From: Salinisphaera sp.
GTDB lineage: Bacteria > Pseudomonadota > Gammaproteobacteria > Nevskiales > Salinisphaeraceae
DNA: 64,000 bases
NCBI GenBank assembly: GCA_027858915.1
Contig: JAQIBT010000127.1
Location: 22,398 to 86,397 of the forward strand
Reading direction: 5' to 3'
In this document: piece by piece, positions 46,729 to 56,523 of the stretch
Numbering within the stretch: position 1 is the first letter of the stretch
Layout: every line of letters begins with the position of its first letter
Program-made: the position numbers and the translations under genes
The notes under the pieces: model-generated
The model's database searches: none
Told to the model about the DNA's origin: nothing
The model's input: only the letters and a program-made list of their open reading frames with translations

Positions 46729-46744
46729 ATATCTTATAAGATAT
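46729..46744. promoter_or_regulatory. 16-bp perfect palindrome, likely GntR operator
   Basis: ATATCTTATAAGATAT is perfectly self-complementary. It lies 12 bp upstream of the leftward dehydratase start and about 74 bp before the rightward gntR start, in an AT-rich patch. Autoregulators of this type commonly bind palindromes in such divergent promoters; binding is inferred. Confidence 0.65.
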
Positions 46745-46817
46745 ACGAACGGTCGAATGTAAACTGTCTTCCACGTCGCAGCAACTGCGGCTTTGGCAGG
46801 AGGATGTGCGACCAACC

Positions 46818-47486
46818 ATGGCGACCCACGTTTATTCATCGAAAAGCGAGATCGCTTACGTCGAATTGCGTGCGCGGATCATGAGCGGCCAATTGGAGGC
46901 CGGTGCGCCGCTGTCCCAATATCGCCTGGCCGACGAGCTGGAGATCAGCATCACGCCGCTACGCGAAGCGATCAGGCGCCTGAACGGCGAAGGTCTGATT
47001 CGGCTCGACGCTCATCGCAACGCACGCGTCGCACCCATGGATCCACGTGAGGCCCGAGAACTGTTCGAAACCCGACGTGCGCTCGATCCGCTGGCGATCG
47101 AGCTGGCAGCGGTACGCCGTACCAGCGCTGATATCGAGCAGATGCACCAGGCCCTCGCTGCATTGTTGCCGGTGAAGCGGGAATGGGGCATGTCAGCGAT
47201 TATGGCCCATCGCGGACTGCATCAGGCGATCTACCGTGCATCACACAATGCGGTATTGATCCGGATGCTGGATGACATCTGGGACAAGTCCGATCGCTAT
47301 CGCTGCGTCGGGCTGGGCCTGCCGACCGGCGCCGAGCCCCGGACAGGCGACTTCGACGAGCATCGCGTCATGGTCGAACGGGTGGTGGCACAGTCGGGCC
47401 ACGCTGCCGCAGACCTGATGCGACAGCATATAGACCATAGCCTGACCGCCCAGGCTCTCAAGGCCTGGGCGATCGCTCACGTCTGA
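46818..47486 (+). CDS. GntR-family (FadR-type) transcriptional regulator
   Basis: A 222-residue regulator with the N-terminal winged helix of GntR proteins (AYVELRARIMSGQLEAGAPL, RLADELEISITPLREAIRRL) and a helical FCD ligand domain containing ETRRALDPLAIELAA, HRGLHQAIYRASHN and DEHRVMVERVV, whose histidines usually bind a metal and a carboxylate ligand. ATG 46818 is preferred, with AGGAGG 14 bp upstream; a GTG at 46806 is too close to it. Divergent from the tartrate dehydratase-like gene, so that gene is the likely target and a hydroxy-acid the likely ligand. Confidence 0.88.
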   Translation: MATHVYSSKSEIAYVELRARIMSGQLEAGAPLSQYRLADELEISITPLREAIRRLNGEGLIRLDAHRNARVAPMDPREARELFETRRALDPLAIELAAVRRTSADIEQMHQALAALLPVKREWGMSAIMAHRGLHQAIYRASHNAVLIRMLDDIWDKSDRYRCVGLGLPTGAEPRTGDFDEHRVMVERVVAQSGHAAADLMRQHIDHSLTAQALKAWAIAHV

Positions 47487-47597
47487 TCGGGCTTCATGCA
47501 CCGGCAGATAGAAGATAGAACGGAATGGTCTTGAACTTCTGCTGCCAGCGGGCGGCAGCGTTACACTGCGAGCTGAACTACGGCTGATAGGAACAAG

Positions 47598-48548
47598 ATG
47601 AAGGTGGTCGCAATAGGCGCAGGCGCCTGGGGCAAGAACATCGTTCGCAATCTGGAAGAGCTCGGCGTGCTCTCGGGGATCGTCGAGGGCAACAACGAAC
47701 GGCTCAACGCCTACGCCAGTGATCATCCCTCGCTGGGTCTTTATGCCGACTGGCGCGCTGCACTCGCCTCGGACTGTGATGCCGTGGCGATCGCGACACC
47801 GACGTCGGTGCACTACGAGATCGCCATGGCAGCGATCGAAGCCGGCAAGGATGTGTTTGTCGAGAAACCGATGACCAATAGCTCGGCTGAGGCGCGTGAG
47901 TTGGCGGCCGCGGCGGCGAGCGCAGACGTGATCCTGATGGTTGGCCATTTGCTGCTCTACCAGCCGGCTATCGCCTGGATGCGCGAATACATGGCTGCCG
48001 GCCATATCGGTGATCTGTTCTCGATCCGTCATGAGCGACTTAATCTGGGGCGCGCACGCAGCGCTGAAAACGTGATCTGGGACATTGGTGTCCATGACAT
48101 GGCGATCATGCTGTATCTGGTCGGTCAGGCCCCCGAGCGCGTGCGCGGCACTGGCCACCGCATGCTCGGGCTGTCGGTCGAGGACGAGGTGCATGTGCAT
48201 CTGGAATTTGCCAACGGCGTGCGCGGCAACATGCATACCTCGTGGCTATGGCCGGAAACCAACCGACGCACGATCGTGCGTGGCGCCACTGGCATGCTGG
48301 TCTACGACGAAGTAGCGCAGACGGTCACTCACCATCGCAAGTGGATCGATGCCGATCTTCAGAATCATGACGAAGGCAGCGAAGTCGTCCATCGCGGCAA
48401 CGGCCAGCCGTTGAAACTCGAGCTGCAGCATTTTCTCGACTGTGTGGCCGACCGCAGTACGCCGCGCTCCGATGGCCAGAGCGCGGTCGCTGTGATTGAG
48501 ACGTTGGAGCGGATCAACGAAGCCGTAGCCGAATCGAGTCGCTACTGA
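47598..48548 (+). CDS. Gfo/Idh/MocA-family NAD(P)-dependent oxidoreductase
   Basis: A 316-residue sugar-type dehydrogenase. The N-terminal Rossmann fold starts MKVVAIGAGAWGKNIVRNLE (GxGxxG) and carries the family lysine in DVFVEKPMTNS. The C-terminal domain has the VIWDIGVHDMAIMLYL catalytic His/Asp motif. The sequence resembles UDP-N-acetylglucosamine(-uronate) 3-dehydrogenases of the WlbA/WbpB group used in LPS sugar synthesis; with no nucleotide-sugar genes beside it the substrate remains open. Convergent with xthA (28-bp gap). Confidence 0.85.
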   Translation: MKVVAIGAGAWGKNIVRNLEELGVLSGIVEGNNERLNAYASDHPSLGLYADWRAALASDCDAVAIATPTSVHYEIAMAAIEAGKDVFVEKPMTNSSAEARELAAAAASADVILMVGHLLLYQPAIAWMREYMAAGHIGDLFSIRHERLNLGRARSAENVIWDIGVHDMAIMLYLVGQAPERVRGTGHRMLGLSVEDEVHVHLEFANGVRGNMHTSWLWPETNRRTIVRGATGMLVYDEVAQTVTHHRKWIDADLQNHDEGSEVVHRGNGQPLKLELQHFLDCVADRSTPRSDGQSAVAVIETLERINEAVAESSRY

Positions 48549-48576
48549 ACATGTTTTGTCTGCAGCGATCACCTGT

Positions 48577-49353
48577 TCAGCCAATATTGAACGTACCCAC
48601 CACCGGCACATGGTCTGATGGGCGCTTACGGCCACGCTCGCCTACAAACGCCTTGAGGTCCGAGCACACATCGACCAGCGAAGGCGTGGCCAGCACATGA
48701 TCGATGCGCAGCCCGGCGTTGCGTGCCCAGCCGCCGTTGCGGTAATCCCACCAGGTGAAGCGATGACGGCCTTCGCGCTCGTCGAACAACCGCCAGCAGT
48801 CGGCAAGCCCGGCATCGAGCAGCTTGGTGAACGCGGCACGTTCGGGCGGTGAGCACAGGATACGGCCTTCCCATTTGTCGGGATCGTAGGTGTCTTCACC
48901 TCTCGGAGCAATATTGAAGTCGCCGGTGAGCACGAGCTTGTCGTGCGTCTGGAGCTCTTTTTCAATCCAGGCCTGGAGCGCGTCAAACCAGGCCAGCTTG
49001 TATTGGAACTTGGGCGAATCCAGATCCTGGCCGTTCGGGCAGTACACGCCGATCACGCGGACCCCGTCGATTGTTCCACCAATCACGCGTTTGTGGTCAT
49101 CTTCGAAGTCCGGCAACGCCGTGACGACGTCCTCGGCCGCTGATTTGGTGATCAGCGCCACGCCGTTGTAGGTCTTCTGACCAGTAAACACGCATTCATA
49201 GCCGGCCTCGCGGATCGCCGCTACCGGAAACTTGTCGTCGGTGAGCTTGGTCTCCTGCAGCGCCAGGGCATCGACCGGGTTCTTTTCCAGCCAGGCCAGT
49301 ACGTGATCCAGGCGGACATTGAGGGAATTGACGTTCCAGGTAGCAATCTGCAT
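48577..49353 (-). CDS. xthA: exodeoxyribonuclease III
   Basis: AP endonuclease and 3'-5' exonuclease of base-excision repair (258 aa). Motifs of the exonuclease III fold are present in order: ATWNVNSLNVRLDHV, LQETKLTDDKFP (metal Glu), GVYCPNGQDLDSPKF, LTGDFNIAPRGEDTYDP (Asp/Asn), FTWWDYRNGGWARNAGLRID and the terminal PSDHVPVVG. Length is as expected (268 in E. coli). Transcribed toward the oxidoreductase and divergent from the lipoprotein gene. Confidence 0.96.
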   Translation of the reverse strand: MQIATWNVNSLNVRLDHVLAWLEKNPVDALALQETKLTDDKFPVAAIREAGYECVFTGQKTYNGVALITKSAAEDVVTALPDFEDDHKRVIGGTIDGVRVIGVYCPNGQDLDSPKFQYKLAWFDALQAWIEKELQTHDKLVLTGDFNIAPRGEDTYDPDKWEGRILCSPPERAAFTKLLDAGLADCWRLFDEREGRHRFTWWDYRNGGWARNAGLRIDHVLATPSLVDVCSDLKAFVGERGRKRPSDHVPVVGTFNIG

Positions 49354-49425
49354 GGCTCTAATCCTTCGCGACAGAATCTTTCTACGGGTGTAATGTATTT
49401 GGCCCAGCTAACGATCCCGAGACCG

Positions 49426-49902
49426 ATGCGCCAGCCAATCAGCCGAACACGTTTCAAGGCGTTTATCGCAAGCAGTGTAATGGTTGCCGCCCTGTCAGGA
49501 TGCGCGGCTGCGCCACCGAGTCATTTCATGACCAAAAACGATCAACTCACGTCGTGCCCCAGCGCGCCGCACTGCGTGTCTTCGCAGGCGCCGGCAGACA
49601 GCTCGAAGCACGTCGAACCGTTCGGCTACGAAACGAGCGCCGCCGCCGCGCGCAAAGCGCTGCTGGCGACGCTCGATGCCGATGATCACGCGACCGTGGT
49701 CAAGTCCAACCAACGCTTCATACACGCCACCTTCAAGACCACGCTGGGCTTTGTCGACGATGTCACGTTCCTGATGCAGCCCGATAAGCACGTGATCGAC
49801 GTCAAGTCGCAATCACGCGTCGGTTACTACGACTTCGGCAAGAACCGGAGCCGGGTAGAAGCGCTGCGCAAGGCCTTTGAGGCTCGGTTAGCGCAGAGTT
49901 GA
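49426..49902 (+). CDS. DUF1499-family lipoprotein
   Basis: A 158-residue lipoprotein: the signal MRQPISRTRFKAFIASSVMV runs into the lipobox ALSGC. The mature part has the DUF1499 features SCPSAPHCVSSQA, IHATFKTTLGFVDDVTFLM and IDVKSQSRVGYYDFGKNRSR. Its role is unknown. ATG 49426 gives a normal signal peptide; upstream in-frame starts would overlap the xthA promoter and coding region. It is convergent with prlC. Confidence 0.85.
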   Translation: MRQPISRTRFKAFIASSVMVAALSGCAAAPPSHFMTKNDQLTSCPSAPHCVSSQAPADSSKHVEPFGYETSAAAARKALLATLDADDHATVVKSNQRFIHATFKTTLGFVDDVTFLMQPDKHVIDVKSQSRVGYYDFGKNRSRVEALRKAFEARLAQS

Positions 49903-49943
49903 ACGGCTCTTGAACCAGTTCCAGAAACGGGACGAGCGAATAC

Positions 49944-52019
49944 CTACGCTGCCTGCGATTCGCTCAGCCCGCTGTGGCGCAACAGCGCGTCAATTGAAGG
50001 CTCGCGGCCGCGGAAGGCGATGAAGCTGTCCATGGCCGGCCGGGTTGATCCGCGTTCCAGCACTTCAGTCAGGAACCGCCGGCCGGTCGCCGTATCGAAC
50101 AACGAGGTCTCCTCGAACGCTGCGAACGCATCGGCCGACAGGACCTCGGCCCATTTATAGCTGTAGTAGCCGGCCGCATACCCGCCTGCAAACACATGCA
50201 TGAAACTGTGCGGGAAGCGATTGAAAGCCGGCGGCGTCATTACTGCCACTTCAGCCCTCACGGCGGCCAGTGTGTCAAGAATCGTGCTCGAGCCTTGTGG
50301 GTCATAGTCGCGATGCAGGCGCAGATCGAACAGCGAGAATTCCACTTGGCGCAACATCTGCCAGCCGGCCATGTGGTTGCGCGCGGCGTATAGCCTGTTG
50401 AACAGCGCCTCGGGCAGCGGCTCGCCGGTCTGATAGTGCGCCGCGAACAGATCCAGTGACTCGCGATGCCAGCACCAGTTCTCCATGAACTGGCTGGGCA
50501 GCTCGACTGCATCCCATTCCACGCCCGAAATACCGGCCAGCGGGCCCTGATCAACCGCCGTGAGCATGTGATGCAGGCCGTGCCCGAACTCATGAAACAG
50601 GGTGGTGACTTCGTCATGCGTCAGCAGCGCGGGACGCTCGCCGATCGGCGGCGAGAAATTGCAGGTCAGGAACGCCATCGGCTGCTGGACGCCTTCGGCG
50701 GTCACTCGTCTGCCCTGGAAGCCGTCCATCCAGGCACCGCCACGCTTGCCCTCGCGGGCATAGGGATCGAGATAGAAGAGCGCCCGCGCTTGATCGTCGG
50801 CGTCGAGGATCTCGTACACCGTGACGTGCGGATGCCAGATTGATACGTTGCTGCGCTCGCGTATGCGGATGCCGTAGAGCTTTTCCGCTACCTTGAACAG
50901 GCCATCAATCGCAGCCGATGCCGGGAAGTAGGGGCGCAGATCCTCGTCCGAAAAATCGTAACGGGCGACCTTCAGCTTCTCGGCGTAATAGCCGACATCC
51001 CAGGCTTCGAGCGACTCGATGCCGTCTACCACTGCCAGCTCGCGCAGCGCGTCGAGTTCTGCCTGTGCGACGCCACGGGTGCGATTGGCCAGGTCCAGTA
51101 GAAAGGACTCGATCTGTGTCGGGCTGTCCGCCATTTTCTTGGCCAGCGACTTCTCCGCGAAATTATCAAAGCCGAGCAGCGTCGCTGCTTCACGGCGCAG
51201 CGCCAGAATCTCGCCCATCAAGGCGCTGTTGTCGTATGCGCCGTTATCCGGGCCAACATCCGATGCGCGGGTGGAGAATGCCTCGTATGCCTCGGCGCGC
51301 AGGGCGCGCTTGTCGGCATGGGTGATCACGGCGATGAAACTGGGCGCGTCCAGCGTGATCAGCCAGCCGTCCAGGTCTTTCGTCCTGGCATTTTCGGCCA
51401 GCAAATCCATGGCCGATTCGGGCAGGCCGGCCAGCTCATTCTCATCCGTGACGTGTCGGCGCCAGGATTGCGTGGCGTCCAGCAGGTTCTGTTGAAAGGT
51501 GGTCGACAGCTGTGACAGCCGCTGGGCGATCTCCTTGTAGCGCGTCTTGTCGTCATCGGCCAGCGCGACTCCGGCGAGCCGGAAATCCCGCAGCATATCG
51601 GTGACGACTTTCTGCTGCGCAGGGTCAAGCTTGCTGAAGGCTTCGGAGTCGTGCAGGGATTGAACGGCGGTGAACAGCGCGCTGTTCTGCCCCATCTCGG
51701 AAGAGAACAGCGTGAGCTTGGGTAGACAGCGCTCATATGCGGCCCGCCACTCGCTGGAGTCCATTACGCCGTGCAAATGGGACACCGGCGAGAACGTCCG
51801 CTCGATCCGGTCGCCGGCGGCCTCGATCGGCGCGATCAGGTTGTCCCAGCCGGGCTGGTCGCCGGCGGCGGCAATGCTGCGCTCGACGGTGTCACGCGCT
51901 TCGGCCAGCAGTTGGTCGATGGCCGGCTCGGCGTGCTTCGGCTGGATGGCTGCAAAATCCGGCAGGCGATTGTGGCGGACAATGTCCAGCAGGGGGTTGG
52001 CGTTGGCTGACACGTTCAT
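49944..52019 (-). CDS. prlC: oligopeptidase A (M3 metallopeptidase)
   Basis: Cytosolic zinc oligopeptidase (691 aa) that degrades peptides such as cleaved signal peptides. The active site is [13 protein letters not shown] (HExxH) with a downstream [20 protein letters not shown]lu ligand, all typical of M3A peptidases. The C-terminal [23 protein letters not shown] block is also diagnostic. ATG 52019 starts [12 protein letters not shown] and fits the family; a start at 52061 would prepend 14 unrelated residues. Divergent from gor, which begins 134 bp away. Confidence 0.95.
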   Translation of the reverse strand: MNVSANANPLLDIVRHNRLPDFAAIQPKHAEPAIDQLLAEARDTVERSIAAAGDQPGWDNLIAPIEAAGDRIERTFSPVSHLHGVMDSSEWRAAYERCLPKLTLFSSEMGQNSALFTAVQSLHDSEAFSKLDPAQQKVVTDMLRDFRLAGVALADDDKTRYKEIAQRLSQLSTTFQQNLLDATQSWRRHVTDENELAGLPESAMDLLAENARTKDLDGWLITLDAPSFIAVITHADKRALRAEAYEAFSTRASDVGPDNGAYDNSALMGEILALRREAATLLGFDNFAEKSLAKKMADSPTQIESFLLDLANRTRGVAQAELDALRELAVVDGIESLEAWDVGYYAEKLKVARYDFSDEDLRPYFPASAAIDGLFKVAEKLYGIRIRERSNVSIWHPHVTVYEILDADDQARALFYLDPYAREGKRGGAWMDGFQGRRVTAEGVQQPMAFLTCNFSPPIGERPALLTHDEVTTLFHEFGHGLHHMLTAVDQGPLAGISGVEWDAVELPSQFMENWCWHRESLDLFAAHYQTGEPLPEALFNRLYAARNHMAGWQMLRQVEFSLFDLRLHRDYDPQGSSTILDTLAAVRAEVAVMTPPAFNRFPHSFMHVFAGGYAAGYYSYKWAEVLSADAFAAFEETSLFDTATGRRFLTEVLERGSTRPAMDSFIAFRGREPSIDALLRHSGLSESQAA

Positions 52020-52152
52020 ATCGGCTCGTAGCAGGCGAAATGGAAAAGCTGATCTGTGCATGATGCGGCAACATGCCCCGCAATCAAGCCTTCCTGACAG
52101 TGAGGACAGCCCATGCCTACAATGCCGCCATCATTTTTACTGGACGATTCTG

Positions 52153-53502
52153 ATGTCCGATCATTTCGATTTGCTGGTGCTCGGCGGTGGCTCCGGCGGC
52201 ATGGCGACTGCGCGCCGCGCCGCGGCTCATGGCAAGCGGGTGGTGCTTGTCGAGCGCGGCCGGCTGGGCGGCACCTGCGTCAATATCGGCTGCGTGCCGA
52301 AGAAAGTCATGTGGCACGCGGCCGACTTCGCTGACCGTGCGGCGCATGCGCACGATTATGGATTTACGCCGATTGATGCGCGCCATGACTGGGCACGACT
52401 GGTTGAGAACCGCGAAACCTATATCCGGCGGCTCAACGATATCTATGCGCGCAATCTGGACAAGGACGACGTCACTTTCGTTGCCGGCGACGCACATTTT
52501 GTCGATGCCCATACCGTCGAGGTCAATGGGCAACAGTTGAGCGCTGATCACGTCGTGATCGCCACCGGTGGCAAGGCGAAGTGGCCGGAAATCCCGGGCG
52601 CAGCACTGGGCACCGACTCCGATGGTTTTTTTCGATGGACCGAGCGGCCGAACAAGGTGGCGATCATCGGCAGCGGCTATATCGCGGTCGAACTGGCCGG
52701 TGTGCTGCAGGGATTGGGCACCGAGGTCACGCTGCTGCTGCGCAAGGATCATGCACTCGGCGACTTCGACGCCATGTTGGGCGGCAAGCTCATCGAGCAC
52801 ATGAGAAAAGCCGGGATCGATGTGCAGATGAAGCGCACCAGCGTCGAGCTCAAGGAAAAAACCGACGGTATCGAGGTGCTGTTCGACAACGGCGAATCAG
52901 TCGGCGGTTTCCACCAACTGATATGGGCTATCGGGCGCGTGCCCAATACTGCGGGCCTGGGCCTGGAACAGATCGGGCTTGAGCTGAACGCCGACGGCAC
53001 GGTGCCGGCAGACGATTGGCAGGATACGCCCGTTGACGGGGTGCACGCTGTGGGCGATATCACCGGTCGGGTCGAGCTCACACCGGTGGCCATCGCGGCC
53101 GGTCGTCGCCTGGCGGACCGGCTGTTCGGCGGCATGCCCGATCGACGCCTGGATTACCGCAACATTCCCAGCGTCGTGTTCTCGCATCCGCCGATCGGTA
53201 CGGTGGGTATGACCGAGGCCGAAGCGCGCGCCGAGCATGGCGATGAGACAGTCAGGATTTATACCAGTCATTACATCGCGCTGTATCACGGCGTGCTGGA
53301 AGACAAATCACCCTCGGACATGAAACTGGTCTGTGTCGGCGACGACGAACGGGTCGTGGGTGCTCACGTCATCGGCGACGGTGCGGACGAGATGATCCAG
53401 GGCTTCGCCGTCGCCGTGAAAATGGGGGCTACCAAGCGTGATTTCGACGATACCGTCGCCATTCATCCGACCAGCTCGGAAGAATTCGTGACCATGACGT
53501 GA
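52153..53502 (+). CDS. gor: glutathione-disulfide reductase
   Basis: FAD-dependent NADPH reductase (449 aa) that keeps glutathione reduced. FAD motif [18 protein letters not shown], redox-active disulfide [18 protein letters not shown] motif [18 protein letters not shown] with the following LLRKDH arginine, second FAD segment [10 protein letters not shown] and the C-terminal catalytic [11 protein letters not shown] are all present. ATG 52153 is right at the FAD motif; the longer open frame upstream overlaps prlC antisense. Its stop overlaps the GTG start of the next gene (GTGA). Confidence 0.95.
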   Translation: MSDHFDLLVLGGGSGGMATARRAAAHGKRVVLVERGRLGGTCVNIGCVPKKVMWHAADFADRAAHAHDYGFTPIDARHDWARLVENRETYIRRLNDIYARNLDKDDVTFVAGDAHFVDAHTVEVNGQQLSADHVVIATGGKAKWPEIPGAALGTDSDGFFRWTERPNKVAIIGSGYIAVELAGVLQGLGTEVTLLLRKDHALGDFDAMLGGKLIEHMRKAGIDVQMKRTSVELKEKTDGIEVLFDNGESVGGFHQLIWAIGRVPNTAGLGLEQIGLELNADGTVPADDWQDTPVDGVHAVGDITGRVELTPVAIAAGRRLADRLFGGMPDRRLDYRNIPSVVFSHPPIGTVGMTEAEARAEHGDETVRIYTSHYIALYHGVLEDKSPSDMKLVCVGDDERVVGAHVIGDGADEMIQGFAVAVKMGATKRDFDDTVAIHPTSSEEFVTMT

Positions 53503-54389
53503 GTTCGCGCAGCCTTGCGCGATTTCGCAACCTGCTGGCCATGAGCACGGCGTCGGTTCTGCTGGCGGCCTGCTCCGGTCAGTTCTGGGTCAACACGCTC
53601 ATGCCGCGTTGGGGCTATCAGCGCCACGCGGACATCGCCTATGGCGATCTGCCGCGCCAGAAGCTCGATGTCTACGTGCCGAACAAGCCGGCCGCCGGTT
53701 CGCCTGTGGTCGTGTTCTTCTACGGTGGCAGCTGGCAGGAGGGCAACAAGGACGGCTACGAGTTTGTCGGCCAGGCGCTGGCCTCGCGCGGCATCACCGC
53801 GGTCCTGCCCAATTATCGTCTGTGGCCGCAGGTAAAGTTTCCGGCGTTTGTAGACGATGGTGCGGCCGCCGTCGCCTGGACGAAAAACCATATCGGCGCT
53901 TACAAGGGCGATGCCTGTCATCTGTTTATTGCCGGCCACTCGGCGGGGGCGCAGATTGGCGCCCTGATCACCATGGATGGGCATTACCTGGCGAATGCTG
54001 GCATGTCCAAGCACGATGTTTCCGGATTCATCGGCATGGCCGGCCCTTATGATTTTGCCCCGATGACCACGCCCGTTTTCAAAAAAATCTTTGCGCCGGA
54101 ATCGAACTGGCCGGCCTCACAGCCTATCAATTTCGCGGGTTCAGACGATCCCCCCATGCTGCTGTTGCAAGGCGAGGCAGACCACACCGTGAAGCCTGGT
54201 AACACGACCAATCTGGCTGCCAGGGTCAATGCCAGTGGCGGGCACGCCAAAGTGAAAATGTATCCTGGCGTGAACCACGTCATGTTGCTGGCTCCCCTTG
54301 CTGCTGTGCTGCGTTTCAAGGGCGATGAGCTCGATCAGATTGTCGATTTCGTCAAACAACAAGTCGCGCACAGGCAGTGTTCAGGTTGA
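53499..54389 (+). CDS. alpha/beta hydrolase lipoprotein (BD-FAE/esterase type)
   Basis: A 296-residue serine hydrolase. The N-terminus has a lipoprotein signal ([10 protein letters not shown]). The hydrolase domain shows oxyanion motif [15 protein letters not shown], nucleophile elbow [10 protein letters not shown] (Ser), [12 protein letters not shown] (Asp) and GVNHVMLL (His), matching carboxylesterases of the BD-FAE/HSL type. GTG 53499 overlaps the gor stop; ATG 53541 is a plausible alternative that keeps the signal. Substrate unknown. Predicted to be anchored in the envelope. Confidence 0.85.
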   Translation: MSSRSLARFRNLLAMSTASVLLAACSGQFWVNTLMPRWGYQRHADIAYGDLPRQKLDVYVPNKPAAGSPVVVFFYGGSWQEGNKDGYEFVGQALASRGITAVLPNYRLWPQVKFPAFVDDGAAAVAWTKNHIGAYKGDACHLFIAGHSAGAQIGALITMDGHYLANAGMSKHDVSGFIGMAGPYDFAPMTTPVFKKIFAPESNWPASQPINFAGSDDPPMLLLQGEADHTVKPGNTTNLAARVNASGGHAKVKMYPGVNHVMLLAPLAAVLRFKGDELDQIVDFVKQQVAHRQCSG

Positions 54390-54417
54390 ATCTGTACGGT
54401 ATGGCTCCTGGCCGAAG

Positions 54418-54840
54418 ATGGACGCCCAAATGAACCAGCTTTTGAAGACAAGCGCGCTGGCGGCTCTACTGCTGTTGGTTTCCACCACCATGGCGCAGGC
54501 AGATACCGTTCAATGGAAGCGAATGAATGTGGCTGCAACTGCTTATAATTCGGTCGCCTGGCAGACCACCGCCGACAAGCCCTCGATTGCCGCCTGGGGA
54601 GACAAGCTCAAACCCGGGATGCGGGCGATCGCCGTCTCGCGCGATCTGATAAAAAAAGGCCTCACGCATGGGACCAAGGTCAAGATCAAGGGGTTGCCGG
54701 GTGTTTATGTGGTGCGCGACAAGATGAATGCGCGTTGGCGCAACAAGATCGATATCTATATGGGCAAGAACATAGCCGCTGCGCGTGAGTGGGGCACTCA
54801 CCACGATATCGAGATTCTGGTCGCCGACAACAACGGCTAG
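54418..54840 (+). CDS. exported 3D-domain protein
   Basis: A 140-residue protein with a signal peptide (LLKTSALAALLLLVSTTMAQA) and a 3D domain, the small double-psi barrel named for three aspartates and shared with MltA and YuiC-type murein-active proteins. Visible pieces: MNVAATAYNS, AAWGDKLKPGMRAIAVSRDL, VYVVRDKMNARWRNKIDIYM. A cell-wall role is inferred from the fold. ATG 54418 or 54430 could be the start. It lies 28 bp after the esterase gene on the same strand. Confidence 0.8.
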   Translation: MDAQMNQLLKTSALAALLLLVSTTMAQADTVQWKRMNVAATAYNSVAWQTTADKPSIAAWGDKLKPGMRAIAVSRDLIKKGLTHGTKVKIKGLPGVYVVRDKMNARWRNKIDIYMGKNIAAAREWGTHHDIEILVADNNG

Positions 54841-55055
54841 TAGTCGCTTGCGCGCTCGCGGCTTGAAATGGCGTGGATATTTCTTGCGATAACATCTTTT
54901 CCAGGTGTTGCGTCATTCGCCGTTGACGCCGGTCTGTGATTCACACATCGGGTCCGCGTGACTGCCAGTCGGCGTGCCGAGGGCTCGCGTGAAAGAGCCG
55001 CAGGCTCTAAGATTCACCCGTTGCACATTCGAACGAATACGCCCAAGGAGACATC

Positions 55056-55805
55056 ATGGCAGGCCAGCTTGTGTTGCTACGCCACGGCCAGAGTCAGTGG
55101 AATCTGGAAAATCGCTTTACCGGCTGGGTCGATGTTGACCTGACGGAACAGGGACGAGACGAGGCGCGGAATGCCGGTCGCCTGCTGGCCGAGGAAGGAC
55201 TGCGATTCGATGTCGCTTTCACCTCCGTGCTGCAACGAGCGATCAAGACGCTGTGGTTGGCGCTTGAAGAGATGGAGCAGCCATGGGTCGACGTCGAGCG
55301 CCACTGGCGTCTCAACGAGCGCCACTACGGTGGACTCCAGGGCCTGGACAAGGCCGAGACCGCCGAGCGGCACGGCGAGGATCAGGTACATACCTGGCGC
55401 CGCAGCTACGATACGCCGCCGCCCGAGATGTCGACCGACGATCCGGGGCACCCCTGTCACGACCCGCGGTATGCACATCTGGATGCTCGCGTGCTGCCCG
55501 GCACCGAGTCGCTTGCACTGACGCTCGATCGTGTCCTGCCGTATTGGCACGATGCCATCGCGCCGCGTCTGAAAGCTGGCCACAATGTGCTGGTCGCTGC
55601 CCACGGCAACAGCCTGCGCGCGCTCGTCAAATTTCTGGACAACGTCGCGGACGACGAGATTACCGGACTGAACATCCCGACCGGCATCCCGCTGCGCTAT
55701 CGGCTGGATGACGAACTCTACGTGACGGATTCCGGTTATCTCGGCGATGCCGATGCAGCGAAAAAAGCGGCGGAAGCCGTTGCCAATCAAGCCAAGGGCA
55801 AGTAA
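55056..55805 (+). CDS. gpmA: 2,3-bisphosphoglycerate-dependent phosphoglycerate mutase
   Basis: Glycolytic and gluconeogenic enzyme interconverting 3- and 2-phosphoglycerate (249 aa). The phosphohistidine motif [18 protein letters not shown], the [17 protein letters not shown] loop and [17 protein letters not shown] with the second catalytic His are diagnostic of dPGM. AAGGAG precedes the ATG. The C-terminus ends in a short Ala/Lys tail. Confidence 0.96.
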   Translation: MAGQLVLLRHGQSQWNLENRFTGWVDVDLTEQGRDEARNAGRLLAEEGLRFDVAFTSVLQRAIKTLWLALEEMEQPWVDVERHWRLNERHYGGLQGLDKAETAERHGEDQVHTWRRSYDTPPPEMSTDDPGHPCHDPRYAHLDARVLPGTESLALTLDRVLPYWHDAIAPRLKAGHNVLVAAHGNSLRALVKFLDNVADDEITGLNIPTGIPLRYRLDDELYVTDSGYLGDADAAKKAAEAVANQAKGK

Positions 55806-55963
55806 GAGAAGCGCAATTGGTCCGCGAATGAACGCGGGCGCTGCGGGCTGCTATGCGCAGATCACAATCGGATGCCAAGCAGCTGGGGTTTTGAGCTGGG
55901 CTTTTTGGGGTTCATTGGTGGACTGTTTCTATTTCTGGCCTTCCGCCCGCGAAGCCGAATGCA

Positions 55964-56470
55964 TCAGCCCCGGCGCACGGCGCTGATCAGCCGGTCACTG
56001 GCGTCGTCCAGCAATCCGGCTTCGATCAGCCAGCTACGGGCGTCTTCGGCATCGTCTGCAAACCATGCCGCAGCACTGCCCAGTCGGAAGGTATAACCCC
56101 AGGTGTCCATGTCCTGACACATAAGTGTTCGGTCGATGCCCGGCAGTCGGTCGCAGACCATGATTTGCCAGTAACAGACCGCATTTTCCTCGTCGTAGTC
56201 GCCGCCAGCGTCGGTGTCCAGCAAGGCGCGTCTTGCGGGGTCCATGCAGACGAAATGTCCGGCCTCGTGGAGCGCCGAATGTACCGGCGTATCACGGCGT
56301 ACCAGGAGCTCTTTACCGCGCAGACCCGCTTCGGCATCGCCCCAGAAACTGCCGGGAATGGCCTCAGCTTGCGGCACGGCGATCACGCGCAGTTCGAATG
56401 ATTCCAACGCAGCGGACAACGTGCCGACGCCAATCTCGGATAACGGCATGACGCCGTCCGGGTCAGGCAT
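55964..56470 (-). CDS. hypothetical protein with an HExxH (HEAGH) motif
   Basis: I cannot name the family. The 168-residue protein contains VHSALHEAGHFVCMDPARR, a zinc-metallopeptidase-like HExxH, followed by GGDYDEENAVCYWQIMVCDR, where an acidic residue could be the third ligand. No signal peptide or membrane segment is seen. ATG 56470 (MPDPDGVMPLSEIG) is preferred over 56509. Its promoter region faces that of the lipoprotein gene at 56524. Confidence 0.7.
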   Translation of the reverse strand: MPDPDGVMPLSEIGVGTLSAALESFELRVIAVPQAEAIPGSFWGDAEAGLRGKELLVRRDTPVHSALHEAGHFVCMDPARRALLDTDAGGDYDEENAVCYWQIMVCDRLPGIDRTLMCQDMDTWGYTFRLGSAAAWFADDAEDARSWLIEAGLLDDASDRLISAVRRG

Positions 56471-56523
56471 AATGGAGGCGTTATGGCGTACAGTATGGCG
56501 ATTGTTCAAGGTATCGGTGAATC

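Noticed and set aside
55872..55964. Short hydrophobic ORF starting MPSSWGFELGFLGFIGGLFL
   Set aside because: It could be a small membrane peptide, but the frame runs on into the oppositely oriented HEAGH gene and no family or ribosome site supports it.
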